DNA from: Paramacrobiotus metropolitanus
Lineage: Eukaryota > Tardigrada > Eutardigrada > Parachela > Macrobiotidae
Direction of reading: 5' to 3'
Length of the DNA: 64,000 nucleotides
NCBI RefSeq assembly: GCF_019649055.1
Contig: NW_026570415.1
Span: 98,538 to 162,537 of the forward strand
Shown: one piece after another, positions 32,831 to 45,530 of the stretch
How positions within the stretch are numbered: the stretch's first letter is position 1
How the letters are laid out: every line of letters begins with the position of its first letter
The notes under the pieces: model-generated
The model's database searches: none
The model's input: only the letters and a program-made list of their open reading frames with translations
Told to the model about the DNA's origin: nothing
Translations under genes and position numbers: made by a program

Positions 32831-33639
32831 AAATTCTAAACAATGAAATGAAAAATACGAAATAACATAAAAAACGTAAAAAACATAATAACACGTAAAA
32901 TGCATTGCATAAAAATCGGTTACAAAAATCGTAACCGATTTTTCAAAAAAAATCGAGAAAATTACAATGCATTTTGGTAGTATGCCATGTTCCAAGAACC
33001 ACACTAAAAAATCTTTAGAATAATTAACTACTTTCATATAATTTCTGGCTATTTCCGCAGAAAAAATGTGTGTCGGAAATTGGCCTATGATATAATTTTT
33101 GACCCGGCACCTTGTTTTATACACAAAAGTAGATTAGTTTAATGGCTTTCAAAAAATTATATGCAGTTCTTTCAGTTGCTTATTGGCTCGTATCTGTACA
33201 TATTGCGGTTTTTGGGCTTTCAGTGACCCTCCCGTCCCAGCGACTTAAATTCGCCTACGGCTTGCCCAATCACAAATTCCCGACGCAGACGCTGTTCCAC
33301 CCATGAACAATGGCCGCCGTGCAGGGCATGCATTCCGCGCAACATGAGTTACCTGGTACAGCACTCTCATTCAGCACGGCAATTACAGCTAATTTCCTGC
33401 AAACGGCTTTTTGCCGCAATTACGGCATTGTCCTTTGACGTTCCGTGCTAGCGGCAAAATGATGCCCTTCTGATATTGTACCGCTTAATTTCTATGCACT
33501 ATTACAGTATTACAACCAAGAGTACATTTAATCAACAAATTCCTGTTAATTAAGCGATGGCTGTCAGTCATTTTTGTTTGTCTGACATATTCTGACATAT
33601 TTGTCTGACAGTCCGTTGTCTGACATATTATTATGCTGA
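32831..33639. other. Intergenic, nothing recognised
   Basis: Very AT-rich on the left; TGACATATT repeats near 33580-33630. No gene seen. Confidence 0.45.
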
Positions 33640-34015
33640 AAGCTCCGCAAACCACCTTTAAATTTATGCAACCTTTGGCTCCTTTTGCTATCTTTTTAAC
33701 ACTTTTTGGTTTCTGTTACAACCTTCTGTACGCCACTTTTAGACTCTTCATACCACCATTTAGTTTTTCTTTTTTAATTTTCTTATGAACAAGATAAGCC
33801 AAAGGTTCCATTAATCTGTGAAGGGGCAGATTGATGAGGCGTGTTAGCGCTATTAAAGGGAAACGTTAACCTTCCCGGTCTGATGATTGTTAAAACAACT
33901 GCAAAAAAACTGAATAGTGGTATGCGGAGTCAAAACTTTTGCACAAAAGATGGTATTAAGAGCCAAAGGTGGTATGAAAGCCAACGGTGGTTAAAAGGTG
34001 GTATGCGGAGCCTTC
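33640..34015. mobile_element. Inverted-repeat element built of AAAGGTGGTATGCGGAG motifs
   Basis: The left part GCTCCGCAAACCACCTTT..GCAACCTTTGGCTCC is the reverse complement of motifs at the right (AGCCAAAGGTGGTATG.., AAAGGTGGTATGCGGAGCC). Imperfect, repeated every 18-20 nt, like a foldback element. Confidence 0.5.
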
Positions 34016-35933
34016 ACCTATAATTAATACAAGAAGGCTTTCTTTCGTCATACATATAAATCTGAAGCGAAAGGTCATCACAAGTTTGTTGTGCGTTGAC
34101 ATGTACAGTAGTTAAATGTAATTACGGTACTCCCGGATGTTTTCGGGGCGCATTGAGTGTGATTTAACTTCTAGCACATCGCCATAATTGGAACGGTGAA
34201 GCGATGAAACCCGAGTTGAAAGTCATATGAGCGCGGGAAACCGGCGGGGACAACAAGAAGGCCGGATACGCGGTGTATCGGTGCATTAGACGCTGGCTGA
34301 CGTTTCACGTCAATTAAATGCTGCTAATAGACTGAACGTGGCCAGCACGGCTCCGCAGGACAAATACGGCACTTATTGTGCACCTGTATTAGGTGAAAGA
34401 GAAAGAGAGATTATAATTTAGGGTTGCAATCGTGGTTTCCTGATTTCATGTTTCACTCCTCATTTCACTTGCATTTCATATGTATACGGACTCTCGCGTG
34501 AAATGTGAAATGAAATGCGAAACTGCATGAAATTCTGTAATTATAAAATGCAATGTCGGCGGATGAAATTAGCGTAATTTACAATGTTTCTTGAAAAGGA
34601 AATATGAAGACCGGTGTACTTGATGTAGACATTATCGCTATGGGATAATTCATTTCAATGAGCTTTTTCAAAGGAAAAGTTTTTTGCGCGCTTTTGGTGC
34701 ACCGGTTACTTCAAGATCCCGAACGCCTTAACCGTTTGACTAATATTTTTACCACCATAAGAAAAGTCTAAGTATTATATTTTGATTAATGTTTTCATTG
34801 CATATGTCGTTTCATCTCGTTAGTTCTAATTAAATTTCATTTCCTTTCGCAAACGGCTCCAAACCTCAGAAATGTCAACCCTATTATTAGTTGCGTGACA
34901 TGCAAAGAGCTCAACAAGCGGGGCACCTAACGCAGATTACCCCCCAATACAGATAAGCATCTATTGCTTTGCCGTGATTAAGAATGCAGCAGTGACCATT
35001 AATCTTCAATAGGTACACAGCACATTCATCAACTAAATAGTGATTGTAGTCTGTAGATGTCTATATTTCTCTTATTGTCAACCTGTTAACGGGGACGACC
35101 GAGGGTATAGGGGGGAGCCGGGTCACAACGGGTTTATTGTGCTGACATCGGCGGATTGTGGTGACTTGCCAAAGTCTGTACCGAATCAAAAGGAGCATGC
35201 ACCGGCGCGGTTCAAGACTACTTACTATGGAAACGTGCCGAAAGCGGTCTACTGTTTCATCACGTCTTTACGCTGAATTCCAACAAAATGGAAATAACAA
35301 ATGAAAAATTGCCGGCACGACTTGTCGCCATTTTCCTCAGCTTGGTTTACTTACAAGTTCGGGTTTGGGAAATAAAACTGATTTGATTTTAGTACTAACA
35401 GTACCTCGGTCGTTCCTCCAGCCAAAGGTGACAACAGTCCTGTTACCACCGGTATCTATGGCGACTGCGAGAGTGGGTCATATAAGTACAGCACGGTTCA
35501 GGGCTCCACCTGCCTCCGTTCGCCATATACTGCATTTCCGGTGGCGCTCCAGACGCGCTGCCCTGTCTGCTGGCCACACTCACACATTACCCGACGCCAC
35601 TGGCGTATCGCAGCGCAGCAGTGCTAGGATAGGTGCATAACCAGAGAGGCACCATTTTCGCCGTCGATTCGATCCGTTTCCAACATTGCACTGGTTTCAG
35701 AGAGACTGCTGCATGCCTCTTGCATGCGAACCGTGAATTCAGTCAGGTTTCTTACTCTTCGTCTTTTCTTACTCTTCGTCTTTCCCATTCCCTGTCTGAC
35801 GGTGAGTTGATTTAAGGCTGACAACTGAGGTAGCACGAAATCAGCAAGCGCGACTCAGTGCTCTAATTAATTTTGTGCTTTGTTCAATCGATCTATCTCA
35901 CGATAAGAGCCATACAAAATTAACGCTCACCAG
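34016..35933. other. Intergenic, few weak signals
   Basis: Around 34440-34560 GAAATGAAATG motifs face their reverse complements. Short open frames near 35040-35640 have some cysteines and may be remnants of exons, but I cannot connect them into a gene. Confidence 0.35.
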
Positions 35934-36024
35934 ATGGTGTGCCGTTCCCTTGTGACCGTCTCCCAAATCTGACGGTTGAATTGACGTTTGACCGGGTGCA
36001 GACGTACGAAGACATCAAGTCAAG
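35934..36024 (+). CDS. Possible isolated exon, discoidin-receptor-like
   Basis: A 91-nt open stretch is bounded by CTCACCAG and a good donor CAAG|GTAAGG. Its frame reads ..LTVELTFDRVQTYEDIKS, which resembles the strand-rich region after the discoidin domain of DDR-type receptors (E-L-F-D-R-hydrophobic). No neighbouring exon is found, so it may be a fragment of a dead gene. Confidence 0.25.
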
Positions 36025-36047
36025 GTAAGGTCATGGTAAAGCGGAAA

Positions 36048-36640
36048 TTACCCGCTCGTAAAGTGCATGGATCGATGACAGATGAAGAGCCGCGACGCCG
36101 CGATCGTTATAGGCGTTACGGGCCTGCTGCATGTCCAGCAGATCCTGCCCATACATGAGGCTCCAGTAACGCCAGGCGCTCCGGCGTGGTCAATGGTAAC
36201 ACTGCTGGACCTGCTTGTAGTGCGCGTAATGTGCTGCAGCAAGCAGGCGTACAGCCAGTACCCACTGCGATCGCTATCCCCCTTTTCGGCTGCAGCAGAT
36301 ATAAACGGGATCCGCGTATAACTGACGCGCAAATCGCGGTTCATTTCCGGCAGCTGCATCATGCTGTCCCAGAAGTAACAGGTACGGCGACACCGCTGCC
36401 GGCCAACGGTGTCCAGTGCCCGGAAAACATCCTTCATCACGTGCACAGGCAAGTTGGCCAGTGTGTAGTCGTCGGCACCGCTGTTCGACGCCGATGACGC
36501 GGTCGCCGTTAATTCAGCCTCGGGAATTCCGCTGTCCGCCAGCGAATGACCACGCTGCAACGTCACAGGATTCCCAGCAACGTTTTGAAATTCCCTCGCG
36601 AACACACTCTGGGCGAGTGCGTTCGGGAGAGAGATACAAA
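36048..36640 (-). pseudogene. Broken F-box gene fragment
   Basis: On the minus strand an F-box-like segment LPVHVMKDVFRALDTVGRQRCRR..FWDSM is followed by the same sequence as in the copy at 40707-41300. A 1-nt deletion near 36170 and further shifts near 36090 break the frame relative to that copy. Upstream of the F-box both share TATASSAS. The two are inverted duplicates about 4 kb apart. Confidence 0.6.
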
Positions 36641-39600
36641 ATGTGCTAATTATCTATAGTGACAGTATATTTACAGGTACTCTACTTTAGACGTTATTAT
36701 TGTGCATGCGAATGATGCGATTATAATGTGTGCGAGCACCAACTAGGTATAATGTGCACGGATACTAATAATATGTAACAGAGTATATCACTAATCATAA
36801 TATAAAATTAATACCTTTCCTTAACAACTGCCTCATTCTGATCGATGGTCTTATTAGTGATTCGGGCTAGAAATTTATGAACGCTAATACAGTAATCAGT
36901 TTGTAGTTTCAGCTTTCCATGCTTAAATCATGTGTAAGCTTTATGCAACCGTACTTACAGTATTGTTTTACGGCTGTTTAAAGTTTATCTTGAGCTCAGT
37001 GTTCTACCGGAATTGGCATCTGTGGCTAAGACTTTATGCTTTACGGTGACACCTGGAAGTTCTTGAAATATGATGGGCTGAATGGATCGAGAACTCCGGA
37101 GTTACCGGTCGTTTTATGCTTGCTCTATCCAGAGTGTGCGTCGAACTGTCGAAGTCGGTTGTAAGAATTCAAGATTCTAAATTTATTCACTGAGACCCAG
37201 AAACCACCAGACAAATAAACTCTCAATACTATTGGTTTTTTATAGCGAAACCATAAAAGAAATTTTATCCGAAAGGTAATGCGAACTTATAACAACTGCT
37301 TCGATTGGTTAAGACGAGGGGTACCCAACATATGGTCCCCTTGCGCTATTTTTTTCTGTGCACTCTGCGGTTAATGTACGGTAAATTTAACACACTTCCG
37401 TTGTTCTTGTTGTTCTAACACAAATTGCAGAATAGGGCCTATAATTACAATTATTAATGTATACGACAACTGCAATATATCTGACTAAGCATATGACTAA
37501 TACTATAATTATATTATATATTATATATATGAAGAAGCATATGAATAATACTATAATACTATAATATATATTACATATTATATATATATTGCTAAGCATA
37601 TGACTAATACCGTACCAGTACCGGTATATGTATCTGTAACTATTACATTACCACGACCACTGACCTTAGTTAATAAGGGCAATGCGGCTGCCCACTCCTC
37701 CTCCAGCTCCACCATCTGGACCCCACTGCCACCCGGGAAACGCGTGGCGCCGAGGTGCGGGTGCTGCTACACAACCGCAGTAACCGCAACCGCGTTGTGC
37801 AGCAGCACCTGCACCTCGGCCATTCATGCAGCACTGGTCGATGGAGGAGGGAGGTTTCCATACGCTACGAAGACGGACCGTTAGGATGTACGTCGAGTGG
37901 TTCATTTTGCGAAATCCCTTTCATGCTGGCTGACAGGTGCAGTAAATTCCTGCTGGGTCAAAACTGGGAAGTAGACTTCATGCTTGTGGAACGGAATGAC
38001 TGTAGCCTGCATCATTGGGACCAGTGGGTTTTCCCGGACCGGTAAGTTATCCACATACAAAAGTCTATGCCATACTTCCCAGTATAACATACTTCAGTTT
38101 GTCATTTATGGTAGATTGGTTTTTCGCACGCGTGCACCTGGTACGCAAGGGTGTGCGGTTAATGTGATGAGCTCAAAATTTAAGGATTCTGCATGAGGTA
38201 TTGCCGTGTAATATTATTGCAGTACATACCAGCTGTGCTGCTAATCTCATTATCGTTTGGCCACGCCCAATGAACCTCGGCACATGAAAGTATTTTTTCA
38301 AGAATACCACATACAGTGAACTCCAAAATATGGTTACACTGATAGCGCTATCCGCTATCGGTGTAACCATATTTATGAAGTCTACTTTTTAGTCTACTTT
38401 TTTGCGAAGGATCAGATTTTTTTGAATTAAGACCCTTGGAAGGGACCCGGGTTAGGCGCCCATCCACCACCGCGACCGCTGCCAAGCGGCGCCTCCCACG
38501 GTGCAGATGACCAGCGCCATCAATGCCCGAAAGCGGTTTATCTCGCCGCGGCGCAGCCCGCGGCAATGAACTACGTAATTTTGCGTTTACCCTATGTTAA
38601 TGTGAATAACCCAATAAGGCTTCAGTACGTAATTATTCTATGCAGATCTCTGGCCCACAACTCAGTACGTGGTAAATTTCAATCGCTGACAAGTGGTAAA
38701 GACAACAGTTACTTCAGTTACTCGTGATTTCTCTACAATGCGCTATGGTAATTATTCACCTGCGTATGCGTATGTACACTACAAACACAGAACTTGATCG
38801 TGGGCGCGCCGGGATTGTTGTAAACAGCCGCAGCAGCGATGCGGGCTCGATGGCCCGGCCAACCGGAATTCCGTCTGGAATGCCTTGCTACAGTGTATCG
38901 GTATTACCAAGGAGGCCGTCCCGCCATGGCGCCTACATCTTCAAGACCGAGAATAAGATGAGTGTGACAACGAGCGACAATTAGACATGCATAATAAAAC
39001 GATGCTCTTAAAGCATCTCAACTGGATTTGCTTATACAGCGCTTCCAGGGAGCAATCGACTGTTCAGGTTGGAAAAGGATGTAAGGTCACGGCAAAGCTA
39101 TGATTACGATTACCAGAATCGAGAAACACGAATTCACTGTGCGGCCAGATCCCAGGCCTAACTTTATTATTACGTCCCGTACGAACGGACGAAAGTCCAA
39201 AACTAAAATCAGGTTTAGAAACAGAATGGGCAGCTTCCGATAAATGTGTCTAGTCATGCTATTCGCATGGTGAGCTGGTCAGAACAGGTAGTCACACATG
39301 GTGAACCGCTTAGACAACATTCATACGTTTTAATAACTATACAAGTATGTCCATATCCGGGATAATTAATTGCCGTATGTGGAATACTTGCAGTACAACG
39401 ATTTCCCCATGTTTACCGTTCACCAATCCGACACCGTGATTGCCGAGCCGCATATAGCCCTATACGGTTATGGTATATCAGCGATTTGCTGCCGCGCACC
39501 GATGCACGCTGCCCGGCATTGCTGATGACCTGCGGGCGCGTGATGACGTGAATGTCCTGCTAATTGTTGTTGGTAATGACTGTGATCAGCCGACGGAAGC

Positions 39601-39929
39601 CCGGATAAAAAAAATCGGGATGTCCGTACGGCGGTAATTACTGGCGATTTCGGAGTGCTACCAGCGCCGAAGGTAGTCGCGGTTCGCGGTACGCCGGGAA
39701 CGCGAAGCAAGGGATGATTCATCGGTTACGAATAGGTGGTTAGAGTTGCTGCAGCGTAGCATTCCATCAGTCCTGATAGAATTCTACGCCAAATTACAAA
39801 ACATAAGCTACGTGTCCCTCTTCAGTCTACTGGCTTCTGTGGGTGAAACTAATTACGCCAACGCACCTACAGAGTAACAGGCAACCCGGCGTTTGCAAAT
39901 TCCGAATTGGTCTAGCAGACATACCTAGA
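36641..39929. other. Intergenic with AT-rich repeats and a hairpin
   Basis: Three direct copies of GCATATGACTAATACTATA-like sequence with TA-rich tails at about 37488-37610. A 22-bp hairpin with one mismatch at 38326-38374 (arms AAATATGGTTACAC..). A GC-rich stretch at 38440-38570 and small open frames at 37600-38045 and 38790-38985 show no recognisable domain. Confidence 0.4.
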
Positions 39930-41310
39930 TCAGAAATGCATTTGTATGAAGGTGGCGGGCGGTTAGTCTACACATGGAATGCGGTGGACGTGCAAATCGA
40001 CAGTGAAATGCAACATGGCCACGCCATCGGCCTAAAAGGGACGGCAGCGTGCCAGCGTGCGTGTTCGTGGACTTCGCTTGCACCACCCAACAGTCTGTTT
40101 TCGTAGCCTCCGAACACTTACTGGACTCGTCCTTGGATCAGTGTTTTGTTGCCGGCCAAGGCGACGAGTGCAGGTTTGCAGTGACTATACTTCCTCCGTA
40201 CCACGCGTGGCCAGTGGCTGTGGTACGGAGGAAGTATTTTCACTGCATGCTTCCGCCATCTGCATGGCATGGCGCTGGTGGAGCTGGACGAGGAGGTGGC
40301 AGCCACAGGGAAGCGGCAACGCGCTCTGCTTCCATACAGCCCGATTTAACCGCGGGATTGGCAAAGAAACTGGCCAGCGACTGCGCCTAACGGAGGGCCA
40401 TTTCGTAATGAGAGCGTACAGCCTGCCAGCGACGTTTAATCCGAATGCCCTTCCGGTGTCTAAATGGACATGCCTGCTCCGCCGAGTGGAGCAGCAATTG
40501 GCCATGCGCTGCGTCCGCATCGTCGCAGCGACAATGCATTACGTGCGACGGAGGCAAGAGGTACCACTGCGGGACTCTGCAAGGTCTTCAACAAAGGTCA
40601 ACGTTTCTGGTCGTGGAAATTATTACAAAGAAATACACACCGCTACTGGTATTGTAGTTGCTGCTTGTATATATGAAATCGCGTTATACTGTAGGCGAAT
40701 GCCTTCGCGAGGGAAATTCAAAACGTTGCTGGGAATCCTGCGACGTCGCAGCACGGTCATTTTACTGGCGGACAGCGGATTTCCAAGGCTGAATTAACGG
40801 CGACCGCGTCATCGGCGTCGGGCAGCGGTGTCGACGACTGGACACTGGCCTCCTTGCCTGTGCACCTGATGAAGGATGTTTTCCGGGCACTGGACACCGT
40901 TGGCCGGCAGCGGTGTCGCCGTGCCTGTCCCTTCTGGGACAGCATGATGCAGCTGCCGGAAATGAACCGCGATTTGCGCGTCAGTTATACGCGGATCCCG
41001 TTTATATCTGCTGCAGCCGAAAAGGGGGATATCGATCGCAGTCTGTACTGGTTGCACGCCTGCTTGCTGCAGCACATCACGCCCACCACCAGCAGCTCCA
41101 ACACCATTACCATTGACCACGAAGGAGCTCTTGGTGTCCACTGGAGCCTGATGTATAGGCAGGACCTGCTGGACATGCAGCAGGCCCTTAACGCCTATAA
41201 TGAGCGCGGCGTCCACCGGCTCATCATCTGCCATCGATCCATGCAACCTACATCTATCGAGCGCGGCAACTTTAACTTGACCTTGAGAGATTCCAAGCAA
41301 TCCTTCCAAT
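39930..41310 (+). pseudogene. F-box/Agenet-family gene remnant
   Basis: The 3' part (40707-41300) has an F-box-like LPVHLMKDVFRALDTV..RRAC.FWDSM and a long downstream frame. The 5' part near 40060-40130 has FVDFACTTQQSVF, which parallels FVDLLCANRRREF of the Agenet module in the other copies, but in a different frame. A hairpin (40187-40237) interrupts it and no continuous coding path exists that I can find. It could instead be a multi-exon gene with introns I failed to place. Confidence 0.45.
40187..40237. repeat. 18-bp perfect hairpin
   Basis: Arms ATACTTCCTCCGTACCAC (40187-40204) and its reverse complement (40220-40237) with a 15-nt loop. Confidence 0.9.
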
Positions 41311-41312
41311 TC

Positions 41313-41364
41313 AGTCTTTCAAACTGCGCCACACTAATGGTTGTGTGGCGCAGTTTGAAAGACT
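41313..41364. repeat. 22-bp perfect hairpin at the end of the F-box remnant
   Basis: Arms 41313-41334 and 41343-41364 (AGTCTTTCAAACTGCGCCAC..) around an 8-nt loop, with weaker similarity continuing outward for about 25 nt, as in a small foldback element. Open frame of the F-box remnant runs through it. Confidence 0.9.
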
Positions 41365-42674
41365 TGTTTGGAGGGATTGTGCGCTGTCAATCTTCCACAA
41401 AGGAGCCGAACGCCCCTGCTGCATTTCCGCATTACTTCGCACGTGTTCACCCGGTCGAACGTCGAGGAGACGAACGTTATGGATTTCCTGGAGCATGGAA
41501 CGGGTCGCCGTTGAGCGTCCACCGAATGGCTCGTTGCCTGGCCTCTCACATAGACAACCCAGTCATGGCTAGGAATGTGATGGAGGTAAGAAATTTTACA
41601 CAAAACATAAACTACATCGCCATATCGGTCGTATTTGTCCATTACTGTTGTTGTTTTCTTGCTCGCCCTATTGCGCGTGCCATCTTCAGGAGTCATCCTG
41701 ATGTACTGTATGTCAAATTTTGTCACCAGGTACAAACCTGTTTCAATACTGGCGAGCATTGCAAGAATGTAGCACGTAAGCCGTGTATAATAACGGATGA
41801 AGTGGTTCCTACAACATTTACTACAGTACCGCGTTATAGTGGATGCCCATTTTGGCGCATAAAAACTGTCTAGGAACCCTCTCGTGCACCACAGTTACAT
41901 AAATTAAGTGACCTAGTGCGCCGAATGGCTCAAGGCAGAGTTTATCGGATTTCTCTGTTATGTACAGTGCTCAGCGGTTTTTGTAACGGGCTTGTAGCAT
42001 CATAAGCGCTGTGACTGCAGCTGATTAATGGTGCAGATTTTATGGGGCTACCAGTCCTGCGATCCGCGTCTCTTGGCCCATTATCGGAAACGCCCATGGA
42101 GTGCCGACACTGCGGCCAGCGTGGACGTGAACCAACTGAACCGTCTGTGCCGGTATACCTTGTGGTGTTACATTTGCGACTGGTGTCCCGCCTGACGGCT
42201 CTCTACCATTAGTGCCCAGCCCGTTGGACGTTATTGCCAGCGTATACAGTAGTTTCTGGCTGCGCAGCGCCGCCTGTAATCTGTGGTTATATGGCAACTA
42301 GCTTGTGGCTCCCGGTGCCATACAGGCAGCACCACGGGAATAGCAAACACGTTTGAACGATCGCGTTTTCATCCTCATCCTCCTCGTCTAAATCTACAAC
42401 CACGTCGTTTGCCTGCTGGTCGTCATATCAAACGCCTTGTTTTACCGACAGCAACCACCGCCTACGGAAAGCTGTAATACATAAGAGCGCCACGCTGGTG
42501 GAATGGATTAATATTAACACCCCGCAGGTCTTCATAATATGTGTTATAAGACACAGCGGTGCTGTTTGCCGTCTCCACATATCCGTTTCTCTTGCTGAAT
42601 TAACTCTCACACACTTTCTAGATTCGTTTTGTGATAAATTTTTTAGCCAGATAATTTGTACTTAGTATTTGTAT
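41365..42674. other. Intergenic, nothing recognised
   Basis: Open frame of the F-box remnant continues to about 41870 but shows no further family similarity. No other gene seen. Confidence 0.4.
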
Positions 42675-43457
42675 TTAGCCAGATATTATTAGCCAATTTG
42701 TACTTAGTATTTGTATTTAGCCAGATAATTTGTATTTAGCCAGATAATTTAGCCAGATAATTTGTAATTTTTAGCCAGATAATTTGTGGAAACCGTTTGT
42801 ACGGTCATCATTCGGTAATCGGTACCAATTAATAATACAACATTGTTATTTATATATTTTGTTATGTACATATATAAAACAGTCGATGCAGTGATACCGC
42901 TTATACGACTAACGCTTATACGACTTATACGACTTTATTTACCGCTTATACGACTTACCGCTTATACGACCGCTTATACGACTTTATTGTATTTAGGGGG
43001 GATCCATAAATTACGTACGCAGCGAACCAGGGAGGGACGGGTCCAAAAAACGTGACAAGCTGTGACGACCCCGACGAACCCGGGGGAGGTGGTCATCATG
43101 TATTGCGATTGAGCGAACCAAGGGGGAGGGGTCAAGCAAACGTGACGGACCGCTACGAAGGGGGAGGGAGGGGTGAAAAAACCGTGGTTTTCTGCGTACG
43201 TAATTTATGGATGCTCCCTTAGCCAGATATTATTTAGCCAATTTGTACTTAGTATTTGTATTTAGCCAGATAATTTGTATTTAGCCAGATAATTTAGCCA
43301 GATAATTTGTAATTTTTAGCCAGATAATTTGTGGAAACCGTTTGTACGGTCATCATTCGGTAATCGGTACCAATTAATAATACAACATTGTTATTTATAT
43401 ATTTTGTTATGTACATATATAAAACAGTCGATGCAGTGATACCGCTTATACGACTAA
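42675..43457. repeat. Direct duplication of about 238 bp split by a MITE
   Basis: 42675-42912 and 43219-43457 are nearly identical (TTAGCCAGATATTATT..GCAGTGATACCGCTTATACGACTAA). Each begins with repeats of TTAGCCAGATAATTTG. CGCTTATACGACT is further repeated at 42898-42985 between them. Confidence 0.85.
42996..43218. mobile_element. MITE with CATAAATTACGTACGCA terminal inverted repeats
   Basis: The left end GGGGGGATCCATAAATTACG and the right end ..CGTAATTTATGGATGCTCCC are inverted repeats of about 25 bp. TTA flanks both ends. CATAAATTACGT termini are typical of a widespread arthropod DNA-transposon MITE type (ISL2EU-like, from general knowledge). Interior is G-rich and noncoding. Confidence 0.75.
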
Positions 43458-44099
43458 TCATTGAACGAGATCTATATTACAACAACGGAACAACCCCGAA
43501 ACCTCTGGATCGGAAAAGCTAGAAAGAAATCGAAGAAAACTGAAAATGTTACAGTATACAACATTTAAAACGAAGCACCTCGTTGTGATGGCCGTTTCCG
43601 GCCATGCTCGGCATAAATGCCCAAAGGAACACCTTTGCTATTTTTCTTGGCATATAGGATTAGTACCCTGCATAAAAGGCTTTTGAAGTTGGAGACTTTG
43701 GGATGATCGTGATCGCGGTGAAGAGAAGTTTGAAAAGCAGGGAAGGGAAGGCTTTAATTTTGCTGGCTGGCAGACTGCCGGCAGGATGTGCTGTCGCCAC
43801 CTGACGGTAATTATGGTCAGCGTTGCAGGAGCTAAATCCGGCTTAGCTGCTTGTTTGAACAGCCTGCGAATTGGCGGGATGAAGAGGCTCGTTAACTATC
43901 AAATAGTCAAACATTCTCCCAGTCCATAATCGTCGCGCCGTTGCACGTATCTGTATCTTATCTACTTTAACTATTCTGTAACTACTGTATGTATACAAGT
44001 GGTTATAATAATTAAGTTCTACAGACTACAAGAAACAGCCCCGGCTTCGGTTTTTAACCTTCGGCACACTGACACGGTTTCTAACCCTCCTGATTCGAA
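43458..44099. other. Intergenic, nothing recognised
   Basis: No frame or repeat that I can support. Confidence 0.5.
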
Positions 44100-45140
44100 T
44101 ATATATTAGATGCCTCGATTTAAATGTAATACCAAAAGATCCGATGCCTCGTTGTAAATGTAGCAAGATAATTTAACTGGATGCCTAGATTTACTGTAAT
44201 TGTAGGACTAAAGCATTTGATGCCTTGTTCAAACGCATAATGCCTTAATAAACTCATCTCATTCTCTCGCATTTCGGGTCTTAATTAAGCGCGCTAATTC
44301 AACTGATTTCTATTCCATGAATTCTTAATATCAATCTACAGTACAAAACCGAAAACACAGTTAGTATCTACAAACTGATTTTGTTTTAAAAAGGTGTGCA
44401 TGGAGTATCGGTCGGCAAGGCGGGAAGCAATCGATCCACTTGGCACCGGGACGTGGACGTCATGCACTTCAAGTGCAACGCCTTCGTCAAAAGCTCGTCC
44501 GCGCTGACGATCATACCCAAGAAAATGGCGGCTGCGTTGGGGCAGAGCACCAATCTCAGTCCGCTGGATGTGGTCAAACTGGAGCGACACTTCGGGTGTA
44601 CTATCGTCAACTCTACTCAACTTATAGGTATACGAAAGGTCACCAACAAGCCGAAAATTCAAAGGTTCTGAATTACAGTATATGCAATTTAACCAGTTAT
44701 TGCAAAAGGTCATCAACATGCTCAGAACATCAGTAGCAGTTAATATATTTTTTGAACTTTTATAGTGCCAAAGGTCACCAATTTTCCCAAAGTTTAAGAT
44801 GTGTTTTAAGTCCATTAGGAGCAATAAAGTAACGTTTTCGCACCTCGTTATAATGCGATGATGTTGTAATTATGTTTGGCGCGAGATGTTATTGTTGCCG
44901 GCAACAGTTCTCCATCTTTTTGTGATAAAACAAGACGTTCCTCTAAAAACATGCGAGGTTGGCGAATTTGTATTGATATTAGTATCGTTCTTCCGTGGAA
45001 TCAGAATTCAAAGTACTGTATTACTTAAGCTCCTAGCACAATTCTGCACGATTGTTACAGGAAATAAGAGTTCCTAGGCAACGAACGGGATTATTTACCC
45101 GCATTCGTGTGAATCTTTTTATCTGTTGGCTATGTAATCT
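44100..45140 (+). pseudogene. Deleted astacin copy (introns duplicated, catalytic core and LRR exon missing)
   Basis: 44105-44395 resembles intron 4 of the astacin-LRR gene. At 44394 an acceptor is followed by the exon 5 start (..SIGRQGGKQSI), which jumps at about 44450 straight to the exon 6 Met-turn (VMHFKCNAF) and runs to TQLIG at 44628. The jump removes the HExxH zinc site and shifts the frame. After the conserved GTATA donor, intron-like sequence leads directly to the duplicated 3' flank (44885-45140), so the LRR exon is absent. It cannot make a protease. Confidence 0.85.
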
Positions 45141-45530
45141 GCATTCTGCCCACTGTTTCAGCTCACCCTCAGATAGCTGATCTGTCGTAATACGGTCAAT
45201 ATCGTTTTCGTTAGTAAATAGTCAGTAATATTAAAATTATGGTCTCCTGTGGTAAATTTAACCTATAATGTATTACCGAATGTTTTGCAGTAGAATACTA
45301 TACTCGAATTGATTCTTAGGACTGCATTTGCGCCATCACCTGACCAATGACCAGCCTGTCATACTTGCTGGGTTTGTAGTATTTGTCTTGATCCTGTAAT
45401 AGCGCCAGCAGCCGATGCTACTTTGGCTATTTCCCCTTCCCTTATTCGTGAGTTGCAACGCTTCGGATTTTGTCGGATGTCGCTCTGAAAATCTATATTC
45501 GTGGTGTTTATTGATAGCTTCCTCCGGCAG
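45141..45530. other. Spacer, nothing recognised
   Basis: Upstream of the Ly6-like exon; a signal-peptide exon expected here was not found. Confidence 0.4.

Noticed and set aside
32565-32865. Hydrophobic Phe/Leu/Tyr-rich open frames
   Set aside because: They come from TTCTTATG-type repeats and have no natural protein composition.
38440-38570. Possible rRNA or ITS fragment in a GC-rich stretch
   Set aside because: No recognisable 5S, 5.8S, 18S or 28S core motif.
40057-40797. 246-residue open frame as an intact gene
   Set aside because: It switches away from the F-box family frame, runs through a perfect hairpin and has no recognisable domain.
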